Assembly: GCF_001905825.1 (NCBI RefSeq)
Contig: NZ_LIVV01000003.1
Location: 602,956 to 666,955, forward strand
Source of the DNA: Streptomyces sp. CB02009
GTDB lineage: Bacteria > Actinomycetota > Actinomycetes > Streptomycetales > Streptomycetaceae
Length of the DNA stretch: 64,000 nt
Reading direction: 5' to 3'
A program made the translations under genes and the position numbers. How positions within the stretch are numbered: the stretch's first letter is position 1; each line of letters starts with the position of its first letter. Positions 18,633-27,045 of this stretch are shown here, piece after piece. Under the pieces are notes generated by a model, which was given only the letters and a program-made list of their open reading frames with translations, was not told the origin of the DNA and did no database searches.

Positions 18633-19046
18633 TCAGGTCTGCTCGGAGGGACCTTCTTCGGGCTGGCGCTCGGCTGGGACCTCGCGGTGAGCGAGGAACT
18701 GGTCGATCAAACATTCCCGCTCAGCAGTTGAGGCGTCACTCAGCTCGATCACGCGTCCCTCCAACTCCACCTTGATGCCGCGCACAGGCCGGTTCTTCAG
18801 CCAGGTGTGGGCGAGAAGGAGAGCTTGACGCAGGGCAAAGGACGCGGCCGTGACGACAACCGACCCGGCGGCGATCAGCTCGCCGCTCTTGGCCCCGTTC
18901 GAGATTCCTCCTGCGGAACGCCCCGACCGTACGTCCACTACGTCCAGCTCTTCGAGAGCACGGCGCAACTGGCTTCCTAGCCGCAGCAACTCGTCATCGT
19001 CCGAGTCAGCAAGCCCTAGAATTTCCAACCGTGCGATCTTGTGCAT
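18633..19046 (-). CDS. EACC1-type effector-associated membrane protein
   Basis: A 137-residue protein with an N-terminal beta-alpha segment (LEILGLADSDDDELLRLGSQ), a Gly/Ser linker, one membrane helix (about 55-78), then a strand pair (IKVELEGRVIELSDAS) and a helix. This layout matches the effector-associated constant component 1 family, which recurs beside caspase, trypsin or other effectors in actinobacteria. It is the first gene of the operon with the caspase-propeller protein. The likely role is a membrane-anchored adaptor that keeps or recruits the protease; the mechanism is not known. The ~300-bp region upstream (19047-19347) holds its promoter and no gene I can support. Confidence 0.7.
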   Translation of the reverse strand: MHKIARLEILGLADSDDDELLRLGSQLRRALEELDVVDVRSGRSAGGISNGAKSGELIAAGSVVVTAASFALRQALLLAHTWLKNRPVRGIKVELEGRVIELSDASTAERECLIDQFLAHREVPAERQPEEGPSEQT

Positions 19047-19347
19047 AGTCCCACCCCACTGTCAGCGTTCTGTGCGCACGACACTTTACGGGGAGATTCG
19101 GCTGGGCCGGGGCAGACGTCGGGACTGAGGTCGACAGCCTTCTCTCGTTACGCACACGGGAGTCGGATCGGCATTTGCGGTCGTCGAGGTGCACCATCCA
19201 TCAAGTGGAGGACCATCGCTTGCGGTGTCCTGTGCAGGCTTGCCAGCTTCTGACCCACCGGAGGGTCGTCCCGGACGGGAGCCTGCTGCTCGGTCTCTAC
19301 TCATTTCCTGCGACGGGAGCTTTGCGGGTGCACCGATCCGGGAAGGT

Positions 19348-20385
19348 TCAGGGGCGTCCGAAAGCCAGTGCACGGAACGCGTCGCGTGCGATGGCAAGTG
19401 GTTCGCGATCGCGGGTGAAGTAGAGCCTGTTGGTGAGGAGAGTTGCCCAGCGCTGTTGCTTCGGGCTGATCCACATCCCGGTGCCGGTGAAGCCGTAGTG
19501 GACCCAGATGCCCTCGCGTAGTTCCGTGCCAGGTGCGGGATGCCAGAAGAGGCCGCGGGCGGGTACGAGTTCGCCGGTCCGGATGCGGAGGGAGTCTGCG
19601 ATCCAGGTCGGGCCGAAGGCGGCCTGAGTCGGGGCGAGCATGTGCTGGAGGAAGCGGCTGAGGTCGGCGAGGGTGGAGAAGGCGCCGGCGATGCCGCAGG
19701 TGCCGCCGAGGAGACGGGCGGAGAAGTCGTGGGCGGTTCCCTTGAGGTGGGTGCCGGTTTTCTCGTCGAGTTCGGTGGGGGCGCAGCGGACGATCATGTC
19801 TGCGGGCAGGGGGCCGAAGCGGGTCTCGGCCATGCTGAGGGGGGCCCAGATCCGGCTTGCGGCCAGGTTGTCGAGGGGTTGGCTGGTGAGGTACTCGGCC
19901 AGGTAGCCGAGGACCAGGGCGGCTCGGTCGGTGTATTCGACGGCCTCACTGGGGGCTCGGTGGAGGGCCTCGTGGAGGACGCCGTCGCGGATGTCCTGGC
20001 GGTCGGTGCCGTACAGGTTCTTGAGGTTGGCGCGTAGAGGTAGGCCGGCAGTGTGGGTCAGAAGCTCATGGGTGGTGACCTGGGCGAGCGGGTGGCCGGT
20101 GACCTCGGGCCAGAAGGTGCCGAGTGGGGTGTGGAGCTGGAGCTTGCCCCCTTCGACGAGGGTGCCGATGACGGCCCACACGGCGACGATCTTGGTGAGG
20201 CTGGCGATGTCGAAGACGGTGTCGAGCCGCATCGGCTCGTCGGGACGGGTCGGGTCGAGGAGGCCGACCGCCCCGCTCGCCGTCGTACCGGAGGCGTTGC
20301 CGACGGCCCAGACGGCTCCCGGGTAGACCCGGTCGCGGACGCCGTCCTGGAGGAGCTGCTCAATGTGCGGGATGTCGAGCGTCAT
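19348..20385 (-). CDS. Serine hydrolase, beta-lactamase class C/esterase type
   Basis: A 345-residue protein from ATG 20385 (a GTG at 20433 would add 16 residues). The penicillin-binding-protein/class C motifs are visible: SLTK for the nucleophile Ser-x-x-Lys near residue 64, a YTD/YSN-type tyrosine motif (EYTDRAALVLG), and a C-terminal HYGFTGTGMW that replaces the HTG box. No signal peptide, so it is probably cytoplasmic and may be a peptidase, esterase or transesterase rather than a lactam hydrolase. Last gene of the overlapping minus-strand operon, 54 bp after the glycosyltransferase. It could trim or activate the pathway product. Confidence 0.78.
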   Translation of the reverse strand: MTLDIPHIEQLLQDGVRDRVYPGAVWAVGNASGTTASGAVGLLDPTRPDEPMRLDTVFDIASLTKIVAVWAVIGTLVEGGKLQLHTPLGTFWPEVTGHPLAQVTTHELLTHTAGLPLRANLKNLYGTDRQDIRDGVLHEALHRAPSEAVEYTDRAALVLGYLAEYLTSQPLDNLAASRIWAPLSMAETRFGPLPADMIVRCAPTELDEKTGTHLKGTAHDFSARLLGGTCGIAGAFSTLADLSRFLQHMLAPTQAAFGPTWIADSLRIRTGELVPARGLFWHPAPGTELREGIWVHYGFTGTGMWISPKQQRWATLLTNRLYFTRDREPLAIARDAFRALAFGRP

Positions 20386-20439
20386 GGTGTTCCGATCGTA
20401 GTGAGACGGCCGGCCCTGGTGGGGGTGCGCCACGGGTGA

Positions 20440-21543
20440 TCAGGCGAGTCGCCTGCCGAGGTCGGCAAGGGCTTTGGCGGTGGCGCTTAGAGGGAAGCGG
20501 GCCGCGTTGGTGGCGCCGGCCGCGCGGAGCGCCGGCAAGAGGCCGGGGCTGGTGCGGAGGCGGTCGAGTTCGCGGGCGACGGCGTGCGGGTCGGCGAAGT
20601 CTGTGGCGAGACCGGTGCCGCCCAGTGCCTCGGTGAGGCCGGGCACGGGTTGGTAGAGGACGGGGAGTCCGCATGCCTGGGCTTCGAGCGCCACGAGGCC
20701 CATGGCCTCCAGTGTCGTGGAGGGCATCACCAGGACGTCGTGGTCGGCGAAGGTCCTCCAGAGCTGTGGTCGGCGTAGCCAGCCGAGGTAGTGGATGTGT
20801 ACTCCGCGCTGGTGGAGACGGGGGCGCAGGGCGTGGAACTCGGCTCGGGGTGCGGCGATGGACAGCTCGGCGGACTGAGTGAGCGGGAGGGCTGAGAGGA
20901 GGGTGTCGAAGCCCTTCTCGGGGGTGAGGCGGCCGGCGTACAGAATTCGCAGGTGGCTGGAGGGCTGGTTTCGGCGCCGTGGAGGAGGGGTGGCGATGAG
21001 GTGGTCGGGGATGCCCCAGGGGATCTTCTCGATCTTGCGGCGTCTGGTGTCGGGGGCAAGAAGAAGTAGCCGGTCCGCCATTGCGCCGGTCGGCACCACG
21101 ATCGCGTCGGCGGCCCAGGCTGCCTCGCGCAGGGTGGCCAGCTGTTCGGGGTGTGTTTCGGCGAAGAGAAGGTCGGTTCCGTGGACCAGGGCGATCCGAG
21201 GGAGCTTCGGGAAGGCTCTGAGCAGGGCCGGTGTGGCGCCGAAGGCCAGGTGCTGCAGATGCAGGACGCCGGCCTCGCCCGGATCCGCCCCTTCGGCCAG
21301 GACTCGCTGGAGGGTGGCGACGTAGCGGCGGAAGGCGTACCCCGTCAGGCACTTTCCCGGCGCCTGCACCAGCCCCAGCCCCGCTGGCACGGGCGGCCGC
21401 AGGCCCCTGCGCTCGGGCGCGAGCATGAAGGCCCGGGCGGGCAGGAGGGGAACATGGCCGGTGTACAGGTCCAGGAAGAGCTCGACGCTTCCGCCGGGGC
21501 TCGGGAACGGCAGGTCGAGGGCCGTGACGACGGTGGGGTTCAC
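20440..21543 (-). CDS. GT-B glycosyltransferase (family 4 type)
   Basis: A 367-residue protein from a GTG at 21543 that overlaps the preceding stop by 4 bp (GTGA). The C-terminal donor-binding half shows ILYAGRLTPEKGFDTLL and the VMPSTTLEAMGLVALEAQ block with the paired Glu residues of GT4 enzymes. The N-terminal half is the acceptor domain, with a GGS loop near its start. Such enzymes transfer a sugar from a nucleotide donor with retention. Membership in an operon with an enolpyruvyl transferase and nucleotide enzymes suggests it decorates a nucleotide-derived or amino-sugar metabolite. Confidence 0.85.
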   Translation of the reverse strand: MNPTVVTALDLPFPSPGGSVELFLDLYTGHVPLLPARAFMLAPERRGLRPPVPAGLGLVQAPGKCLTGYAFRRYVATLQRVLAEGADPGEAGVLHLQHLAFGATPALLRAFPKLPRIALVHGTDLLFAETHPEQLATLREAAWAADAIVVPTGAMADRLLLLAPDTRRRKIEKIPWGIPDHLIATPPPRRRNQPSSHLRILYAGRLTPEKGFDTLLSALPLTQSAELSIAAPRAEFHALRPRLHQRGVHIHYLGWLRRPQLWRTFADHDVLVMPSTTLEAMGLVALEAQACGLPVLYQPVPGLTEALGGTGLATDFADPHAVARELDRLRTSPGLLPALRAAGATNAARFPLSATAKALADLGRRLA

Positions 21544-22076
21544 GCGGGGCCTCCCGGGTTCTCCTCGTAGAGGCGGGATGTCTCGATGCCCTGGCTGGCC
21601 CGGTACTTCAGGCCGTGATTCTGGTAGCTGGCCGTGGCACCGAGGGCCTGGAGGAAGACCAACTTGCCGAACGTCATGCGCGGGTAGACCCGGACCGGCC
21701 GGCTCGCCCGGATCTCCAGCGTCCATCGGATGGCGTGGCCCTGGTGCCCGAGGGGAGCGGACACGTGGACCCAGATGCCGAGCGCGCCGATCGTCCGGTC
21801 GCCGTTGAGTAACTGTGCGTACGCCTCCGAGCCGGTCCGCTCGTACGTCGTCCCCAGGTAAAGGACCTCCGGCCGCAGCACGTACCCGGACTCGGGGATC
21901 GGCACCTCCTGGAATTCGATCGGCCTCGCCGCGTCCAAGGAGCCGTCGTGAAAGCGCAGGGTGGCGCCGAGACGCCAGTCGTAGGCGTTGGGGGAGAACC
22001 TCCGCGGCTCGTACGGCTCGATGGTGATCTCACCGGCGGCTCTGGCGGCAGCGATGGCGGGGCCGGTGAGGATCAC
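21540..22076 (-). CDS. dCTP deaminase-like protein B (lost Arg/Ser side of site)
   Basis: A 178-residue trimeric dUTPase/dCTP-deaminase fold protein; GTG 22076 overlaps the upstream stop (GTGA). Start VILTGP, a PNAYDWRLG strand and the late RVYPRMTFGKLVF segment match Dcd. The residue equivalent to the catalytic Glu138 of E. coli Dcd seems retained in RWTLEI. The RSS-x-x-R substrate loop reads GDRTIGALG, so the equivalent of Arg115 is replaced. Its tandem neighbour shows the opposite pattern. Either it has a new substrate or the two paralogues work as a hetero-oligomer. Confidence 0.8.
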   Translation of the reverse strand: MILTGPAIAAARAAGEITIEPYEPRRFSPNAYDWRLGATLRFHDGSLDAARPIEFQEVPIPESGYVLRPEVLYLGTTYERTGSEAYAQLLNGDRTIGALGIWVHVSAPLGHQGHAIRWTLEIRASRPVRVYPRMTFGKLVFLQALGATASYQNHGLKYRASQGIETSRLYEENPGGPA

Positions 22077-22612
22077 GAGGTCACCAACCCAGGGGCTGCC
22101 AGGTCGCGCCAGTAGGCGGACGGCTGGGGGCCGGCGGAGGCCTGGTACTTGCCCGCGTACAGGGCGACGGGCCCGACCGACACGAAGAACATGATCTGGC
22201 CGATCCGCATGCCCGGGTACACGCGCAGTGGCCGGATCGGGGAGAGCATGAGCGTCCACTGGCCGTGGAAACCAATGTCCCCGATGGGAGCGGTGATCTC
22301 GACGAAAAGGCCGAGGCGACCGACCGATGAGCGGCCGAAGAGGAGCGGGACGAAAGTGTCCGAGCCGACCTCCTCGATGGTGTGGCCGAGATAGAGCTGG
22401 CCGGGCTGGAGCTCGAAGCCGTCCGGGCCGATCTCGACCGGCTCGGTGAGGTTCGGACGGTGGGCGTCCAGCGTGTCCGAGGCGTAGGTGAGCAGGGTGC
22501 CGCCGAGGCGGACGTTGTAGCTGTTCGGGTTGACCTGGGTTGCCTCGAACGGGGAGATGCGGATGCGGCCGTCGTTCGTGGCCTGCGTGATCTCGGGGCC
22601 GGTGAGGATCAT
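22073..22612 (-). CDS. dCTP deaminase-like protein A (lost catalytic Glu)
   Basis: A 179-residue Dcd-like protein starting MILTGPEI. It keeps the substrate loop GRSSVGRLG (equivalents of Ser111 and Arg115) and the PNSYNVRLG and RVYPGMRIGQIMF segments. Where E. coli Dcd has the general base Glu138 (VLEF), this protein has Met (WTLML). By eye it therefore lacks the deaminating residue. Overlaps the metallophosphatase gene upstream by 4 bp and paralogue B downstream by 4 bp. Family knowledge: related proteins deaminate dCTP or hydrolyse dUTP, and stand-alone dCTP deaminases also act in phage defence by depleting dCTP. Confidence 0.82.
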   Translation of the reverse strand: MILTGPEITQATNDGRIRISPFEATQVNPNSYNVRLGGTLLTYASDTLDAHRPNLTEPVEIGPDGFELQPGQLYLGHTIEEVGSDTFVPLLFGRSSVGRLGLFVEITAPIGDIGFHGQWTLMLSPIRPLRVYPGMRIGQIMFFVSVGPVALYAGKYQASAGPQPSAYWRDLAAPGLVTS

Positions 22613-23823
22613 CGGGGGTCTCCGTCGGTGAGAGTGTGCCGGACGGCCTGGGCGAGGCGCAGTCCGGCTTGCCGGGTTCGGCCGCCGAGGTAGGCGGTGG
22701 CGAGGTAGCCGGTGGTCAGCACGGTCGGCACGTGGGTAGGCAAGGGATGTGGCGCGGACACGATCGGGCCGGCCTGCTCGGTGAGGCGGGCCAAGAGAGC
22801 GTCTGGGGCAGTCGCGAGTTCGTCGGGGACGTGGGCGTGGACGAGTTCGTTGTCGAACGGCTCGATGGCCAGGAGGTCCCCCTGGGAGACGGCGGTCCCG
22901 AGCCGAGTGGCACGGAGAGCGGTCTCATTCAGGACGACGACTTCAGCTCCCAGCCCGCCGTGGAGGCGTTCGACGAGCTCCTTGAGCAGGGCACGGCGGT
23001 CCAGCGGACTGTTCCGATAAGGAAGCCGTAGCGGCCCGAGCGACGTCTGCAGCTCATTCCGACAGGAGGCGATGGAGCCCCGCAGCGAGGCGAGTTCGTC
23101 GGGAAGCTCCGCCGTCGGCGGGAAGTCGGCCACCTGGGCGGCCCAGCCGGTGCCCAGGGGTTGGGCAAGCGCGTACCCGGCCGCCAGCTCCCGCCCCTTG
23201 AGGAACAGCGTGTCCCCGACGTGCACGGGCTCGGGCTGTTCGCTGTGGCAGTGCCCGGCGAGGACCACGTCGAGGAACGGGCAGGACTCGGCCAGCTTGA
23301 GGTCCTCGTCGAACCCGGAGTGGCTGAGCACGACCCACGAGTCGGCCTCGTTGTGGTGGGCCAGCATCAGCTCTCGCAGGGCCCGGACCGGCTCGACGAC
23401 TCGGTGGCCGGCCCGCTGTTCGGCCGGGATGGCGTTGAACGCCTGGGGGCCGATGATGCCAGTGACCGCCACTCGTCGCATGCCGATGCGTACCAGCTGC
23501 ACCGGGTGGAAGAGCGGCTTGCTGGTGCGGTCGTCGACGGCGTTCACGCACACGGTGATGTGGTGGAGCTCGGGCTCGAAGTGGTGAGCCCAGCCGTGGT
23601 TGCCCGGGGCGATCGCGTCGTAAAGACGGACGAGGACGTCGCGTTCGATCCGCCCGTGGCCGAGCCGGTAGTAGCCGGTGCCCTCGAAGAAGTCTCCGCA
23701 GTCCACGACGAGGCTGTCGTGCCGCGCTGCGTGCAGATGCGCGAGCATCGGTACGGCGCTGTCGAAGGCAGAGTGGAAGTCGGTCGTGGCGATGATCCGC
23801 TGGAGGCGCCTCGTGGCGGTCAC
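22609..23823 (-). CDS. Metallophosphoesterase, 5'-nucleotidase (UshA-like) type
   Basis: A 404-residue protein with the five blocks of the calcineurin-like fold: TDFHS, DCGDFFEG, GNHGW, LSHSGFD and GHCHSE. The second half matches the nucleotide-binding domain layout of 5'-nucleotidases, but there is no signal peptide, so it works in the cytosol. It would remove phosphate from a nucleotide or phosphorylated intermediate. GTG start overlapping the MurA-like gene stop by 4 bp. In this operon the probable substrate is the product of the enolpyruvyl transferase or of the Dcd-like proteins. Confidence 0.82.
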   Translation of the reverse strand: MTATRRLQRIIATTDFHSAFDSAVPMLAHLHAARHDSLVVDCGDFFEGTGYYRLGHGRIERDVLVRLYDAIAPGNHGWAHHFEPELHHITVCVNAVDDRTSKPLFHPVQLVRIGMRRVAVTGIIGPQAFNAIPAEQRAGHRVVEPVRALRELMLAHHNEADSWVVLSHSGFDEDLKLAESCPFLDVVLAGHCHSEQPEPVHVGDTLFLKGRELAAGYALAQPLGTGWAAQVADFPPTAELPDELASLRGSIASCRNELQTSLGPLRLPYRNSPLDRRALLKELVERLHGGLGAEVVVLNETALRATRLGTAVSQGDLLAIEPFDNELVHAHVPDELATAPDALLARLTEQAGPIVSAPHPLPTHVPTVLTTGYLATAYLGGRTRQAGLRLAQAVRHTLTDGDPR

Positions 23824-25139
23824 GGGGTGACCTCACAGATGTCGGCCCCCAGGGCGAGGAGCTTGCCGGGGAGGTCGGCGTGCCCGCGGCGCAGTTGATC
23901 GACTCCGCCGAGCGTGGTGACGCCTCGTGCCGTGAGCCCGGCGACCATCAGAGCGGAGCCGGTTCGGATGTCGGTGGCCTCGACTCCGGCTCCGGTCAGG
24001 CGCTGCGGGCCGGTGAGCCGGCACTCGGTGGAGGAGACTTCTGTGATGGTGGCGCCCAGTCGGACGAGCTGAGGGATGAGATTGCCGTGGCGCCCGGGAT
24101 TGATCGGGTCAGAGAAGAGGTGAGTGCCCGGGAAGCCGAGGGCCAGGGCGAGAAGCGGCGGCTCGAAATCGGCGTCCAGGCCGCCGGGAGCGAGGGTGGC
24201 CAGCCCTCGAAGAGACCGGCCGGTCGGCCGGGTCTCCTGACCGTGCACTACGAGCGCCCCGGACTCCTCGGCCGTAGGAATGCCCATCTTGTGCAGAGCA
24301 ACGATCAGCGGCGTGACGTCAGGGGCGTGGACGCCGTCGATCCGTGCTGTTCCGCCGGTCGCGGCCACGGCGCAGGCCAGGGTTCCGGCCTCGATTTTGT
24401 CCCCCGGAACCTTCCAGACGGCGGCGTCCGCCGAGACGGACGACGGCGGGACGATCGTGAGGACGCGCTCGCCGGAACGGCACTCGTAGCCCACCGATGC
24501 CAGGGCGTTCAGGACACAGAGGACCTCCGGCGAGAGGTTCGGCTGCCCGAGACGCAGCGGAGTACCCGCGGCCACGGCCCGCAGGATCGCGACGACGGTC
24601 GCTCCTCGCGATCGGAACGGCAGCACCAAGGACACGGTGCCCCTGACAGGCTTGCCGGCCTCGACGACGTACCCCTTGTCGTCCACCCGGACCCGGTCAC
24701 CGAAGGTCTCATAAACCTTGAAGTGCTGCTCCATGCCTCGGTCGCCGATCCGGCAACCTCCCGGCCAGGGAAGCCGGGCCCTGCCGTGCAGCGCGAGCAG
24801 GGCGGGGACCAGGTAGTACGAGGCCCGGATACTGGACGCCTGCTCGCCCAGGCCGTCGAGCGGTGGGGTGGAGCCGGCGGGCAGGACCAGTGAGGTGCGT
24901 CCGTCGCCGACTGGCTGCGCCGTGTTCCAGCCGGCCTGCCGCAACAGGTCCAGCAGGATCTGGACGTCGGAGCTGGCGGGGACGTTGCCGAGTTGCACGG
25001 GACGGAGGAGGGTTGCCGCGGCGGCGATCAGCGGAAGCGCGGCGTTCTTGGAGCCGTCGACGGCCACGGCGCCGGCGAGGGGCCGACCGGGCCGGATCGC
25101 GATCACCTGGGCCGTGACGGCGGGGACGCGGGTGCTCAC
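23820..25139 (-). CDS. MurA-like enolpyruvyl transferase
   Basis: A 439-residue EPT-fold protein. It keeps the MurA hallmarks: Lys-Asn in VDGSKNAALPL, the loop cysteine and following arginine in GGCRIGDRGMEQH (equivalents of Cys115 and Arg120), and an Asp in LDADFEPP. Family reaction: transfer of enolpyruvate from PEP to the 3'-OH of UDP-GlcNAc. Streptomyces has housekeeping MurA copies elsewhere, so a copy in an operon with nucleotide enzymes on a mobile element suggests a dedicated substrate. NikO/PolA of nikkomycin/polyoxin synthesis use UMP in this way. It could alternatively confer fosfomycin tolerance, although the conserved Cys argues against insensitivity. Confidence 0.85.
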   Translation of the reverse strand: MSTRVPAVTAQVIAIRPGRPLAGAVAVDGSKNAALPLIAAAATLLRPVQLGNVPASSDVQILLDLLRQAGWNTAQPVGDGRTSLVLPAGSTPPLDGLGEQASSIRASYYLVPALLALHGRARLPWPGGCRIGDRGMEQHFKVYETFGDRVRVDDKGYVVEAGKPVRGTVSLVLPFRSRGATVVAILRAVAAGTPLRLGQPNLSPEVLCVLNALASVGYECRSGERVLTIVPPSSVSADAAVWKVPGDKIEAGTLACAVAATGGTARIDGVHAPDVTPLIVALHKMGIPTAEESGALVVHGQETRPTGRSLRGLATLAPGGLDADFEPPLLALALGFPGTHLFSDPINPGRHGNLIPQLVRLGATITEVSSTECRLTGPQRLTGAGVEATDIRTGSALMVAGLTARGVTTLGGVDQLRRGHADLPGKLLALGADICEVTP

Positions 25140-25588
25140 GTGTAACTCCTCTGTACGGGAAGGGGTGAGGCGGCCAATGCCGCGGCGGGCGAGGGCTCGG
25201 CCATGTCGATCTCGGCCCAGCAGGTTTTGCCGGAGTCCGTGGACGTCGTTCCGAAGCGGTCGGCAAGTACGCCGACGAGGAAGAGGCCGCGTCCGCCCTC
25301 GCTGTCGTCCTCCGGCAGCGTCGGGGCGGGCAACGCGGGGCCTCGGTCATGGACCTCCATTCGCAACACCGCGCTGGACAGCCGGACGGCGACGGGGATC
25401 GGGCGGTGCTCGGAGAACCGGATCGCGTTCGTTGCGAGTTCGCTGAACACCACCTCGGCCGTGTGGACGACGTCGGAATCCGGGGATGTCTCCGCCCAGT
25501 CCTGGACGGTGTCCCGCACATGCCGACGTGCCGTGGTCACGGCGGCTGGCGTCGGCAGAACGGAGAACGTGATCTGGTGCGCTTCCAC
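25136..25588 (-). CDS. ATP-binding protein, RsbW-like HATPase_c
   Basis: A 150-residue protein. GTG 25588 is chosen because GGAGG lies 8 nt upstream; longer frames add an unlikely Cys/Arg-rich leader. It has the N box (ELATNAIRFS), a DRGPALPAP G1-type motif and a GGRGLFLVGVLADRFG G2-type box of the Streptomyces anti-sigma-like HATPase family. First gene of the seven-gene overlapping minus-strand operon (4-bp overlap with the MurA-like gene) and divergent from an XRE regulator, the usual pairing for this family in Streptomyces. Likely a regulatory kinase-like partner rather than an enzyme of the pathway. Confidence 0.8.
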   Translation of the reverse strand: MEAHQITFSVLPTPAAVTTARRHVRDTVQDWAETSPDSDVVHTAEVVFSELATNAIRFSEHRPIPVAVRLSSAVLRMEVHDRGPALPAPTLPEDDSEGGRGLFLVGVLADRFGTTSTDSGKTCWAEIDMAEPSPAAALAASPLPVQRSYT

Positions 25589-25758
25589 GAGCGGCCTCCA
25601 GGAGTGGGATCGGCCACCCCAAGAAACCGTGGAGCGCGAGGCGTTCGCGATGGCCTGTGCCCGTGGTGCATCGGCTATGCAGAAGCTGCATGGCTGCCCC
25701 GTACGGCTCGCATACGCTCGCCCGCACGGGCATGCTCGACATGGACGGAAGGGCATGG

Positions 25759-27045
25759 ATGGCCGACGTGAAGACCGAAGCCGAGAAGATCGGCGAGACG
25801 ATCAAGCGCGCCCGCCAACTCAGCGGACGCTCGCAGAAGGATGTCGCTGCCGCTCTGGGCTACCACCAGTCCAAGCTCAGCCGCCTGGAAGGCGGACGCG
25901 GCACGGACGACATCCGCGTCTTACGCGTCGTCGCCGCCGAACTCCGCATTCCGCCACACCTCCTCGGCCTGAGCGACGCCGACGCGTCCGCCGCACCCCA
26001 CCCCGACGATCCCGAGACAGAAGACATGCGCCGCCGCACCTTCCTGGCCGCGAGCATCGCCTCCCTCACGACCTCGGCCACGCCCGCCACCGCCGCCCAT
26101 GACGACCTCGTCCGCGCACTCCTCCCCGGCCCCAGAGCCGCCACTGCCTCTTCGTGGAACGGAGAGATCCAGCCCCTGCGGGACAGACTCACCACCGCCC
26201 GCCGCCTCTTCTGCACCTGCGACTACGCGGAGCTGGAGGCGATGCTGCCCGGTCTCATCACCGATCTGCGGGAGGCGGCCGGTGACCACCGCAACGCCGA
26301 GGAGACGGCCGCGCTTCTGGCCACCGCATACCGGACTTCCACGAGTCTGCTGCTCAAGCAGGGAGACCAGGGAAACGCCTGGTTGGCGGTGGGACGCTCC
26401 ATGGCAGAGGCCGAGCGCTCCGGCGATCCCGTCGTCCTCGCCTCCAGCGTCCGCCTCCACGCTCACGTCCTGACCCGTGAGAAGCACACCGCCCAGGCCG
26501 CCACCCTGGTCCGTCACACCGCGGGGCAGCTTGCCGGCTCCTACGATCGGCACTCGCCCCAGTACCTTGCCGCCGTCGGCCTACTGCTCCTGCGGGGAGC
26601 GACCGCGGCCAGCCGCGGCGGCGACCGCGCCGCCACCCGTGAGTTCCTCGACGAGGCACGGGAGGTCGCCCGGTACGTTGCACTCGACCAGCCCGACGCC
26701 TGGGCCAACTTCAGCCCGACCAACGTCGCGATCCACGCCGTCAGCGCCTCGGTGTCCTTCGGCGACGCCGGCATCGCACTGAATGCGGCGGCTCCCCTCA
26801 TGCGCCGGCACATCCCCGCCCCCGAACGCAGAGCAGCGCTCTGGGTCGAAGCCGCCCGTGCCTACAGCCAGCAGGGCCGCCTCGCCGAGGGCTACCAGGC
26901 CCTCCGCATCGCCGAGACCTGCGCCGCCCAGGACGTTCGCCGCCCAGCCGTCCGCGACCTGGTCGCCGACATGGCCGCCCGGGACCGACGACGTACCCTG
27001 CCCGAGCTCCACCACTTCAGCCGCCGACTGGGAGTCCCCGCGTGA
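25759..27045 (+). CDS. XRE regulator with C-terminal TPR-like domain
   Basis: A 428-residue protein. ATG 25759 is preferred because GGAAGG sits 7 nt upstream; ATG 25741 is also possible. N-terminal HTH_31/XRE domain (residues ~10-65, SQKDVAAALGYHQSKLSRLEGG), then a short Ala-rich segment and about 300 residues of helical TPR-type repeats. Divergent from the seven-gene operon, with the promoter region in between, and overlapping the flavoprotein gene by 4 bp. Probably the local regulator of both units. The ligand or peptide signal read by the TPR domain is unknown. Confidence 0.85.
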   Translation: MADVKTEAEKIGETIKRARQLSGRSQKDVAAALGYHQSKLSRLEGGRGTDDIRVLRVVAAELRIPPHLLGLSDADASAAPHPDDPETEDMRRRTFLAASIASLTTSATPATAAHDDLVRALLPGPRAATASSWNGEIQPLRDRLTTARRLFCTCDYAELEAMLPGLITDLREAAGDHRNAEETAALLATAYRTSTSLLLKQGDQGNAWLAVGRSMAEAERSGDPVVLASSVRLHAHVLTREKHTAQAATLVRHTAGQLAGSYDRHSPQYLAAVGLLLLRGATAASRGGDRAATREFLDEAREVARYVALDQPDAWANFSPTNVAIHAVSASVSFGDAGIALNAAAPLMRRHIPAPERRAALWVEAARAYSQQGRLAEGYQALRIAETCAAQDVRRPAVRDLVADMAARDRRRTLPELHHFSRRLGVPA

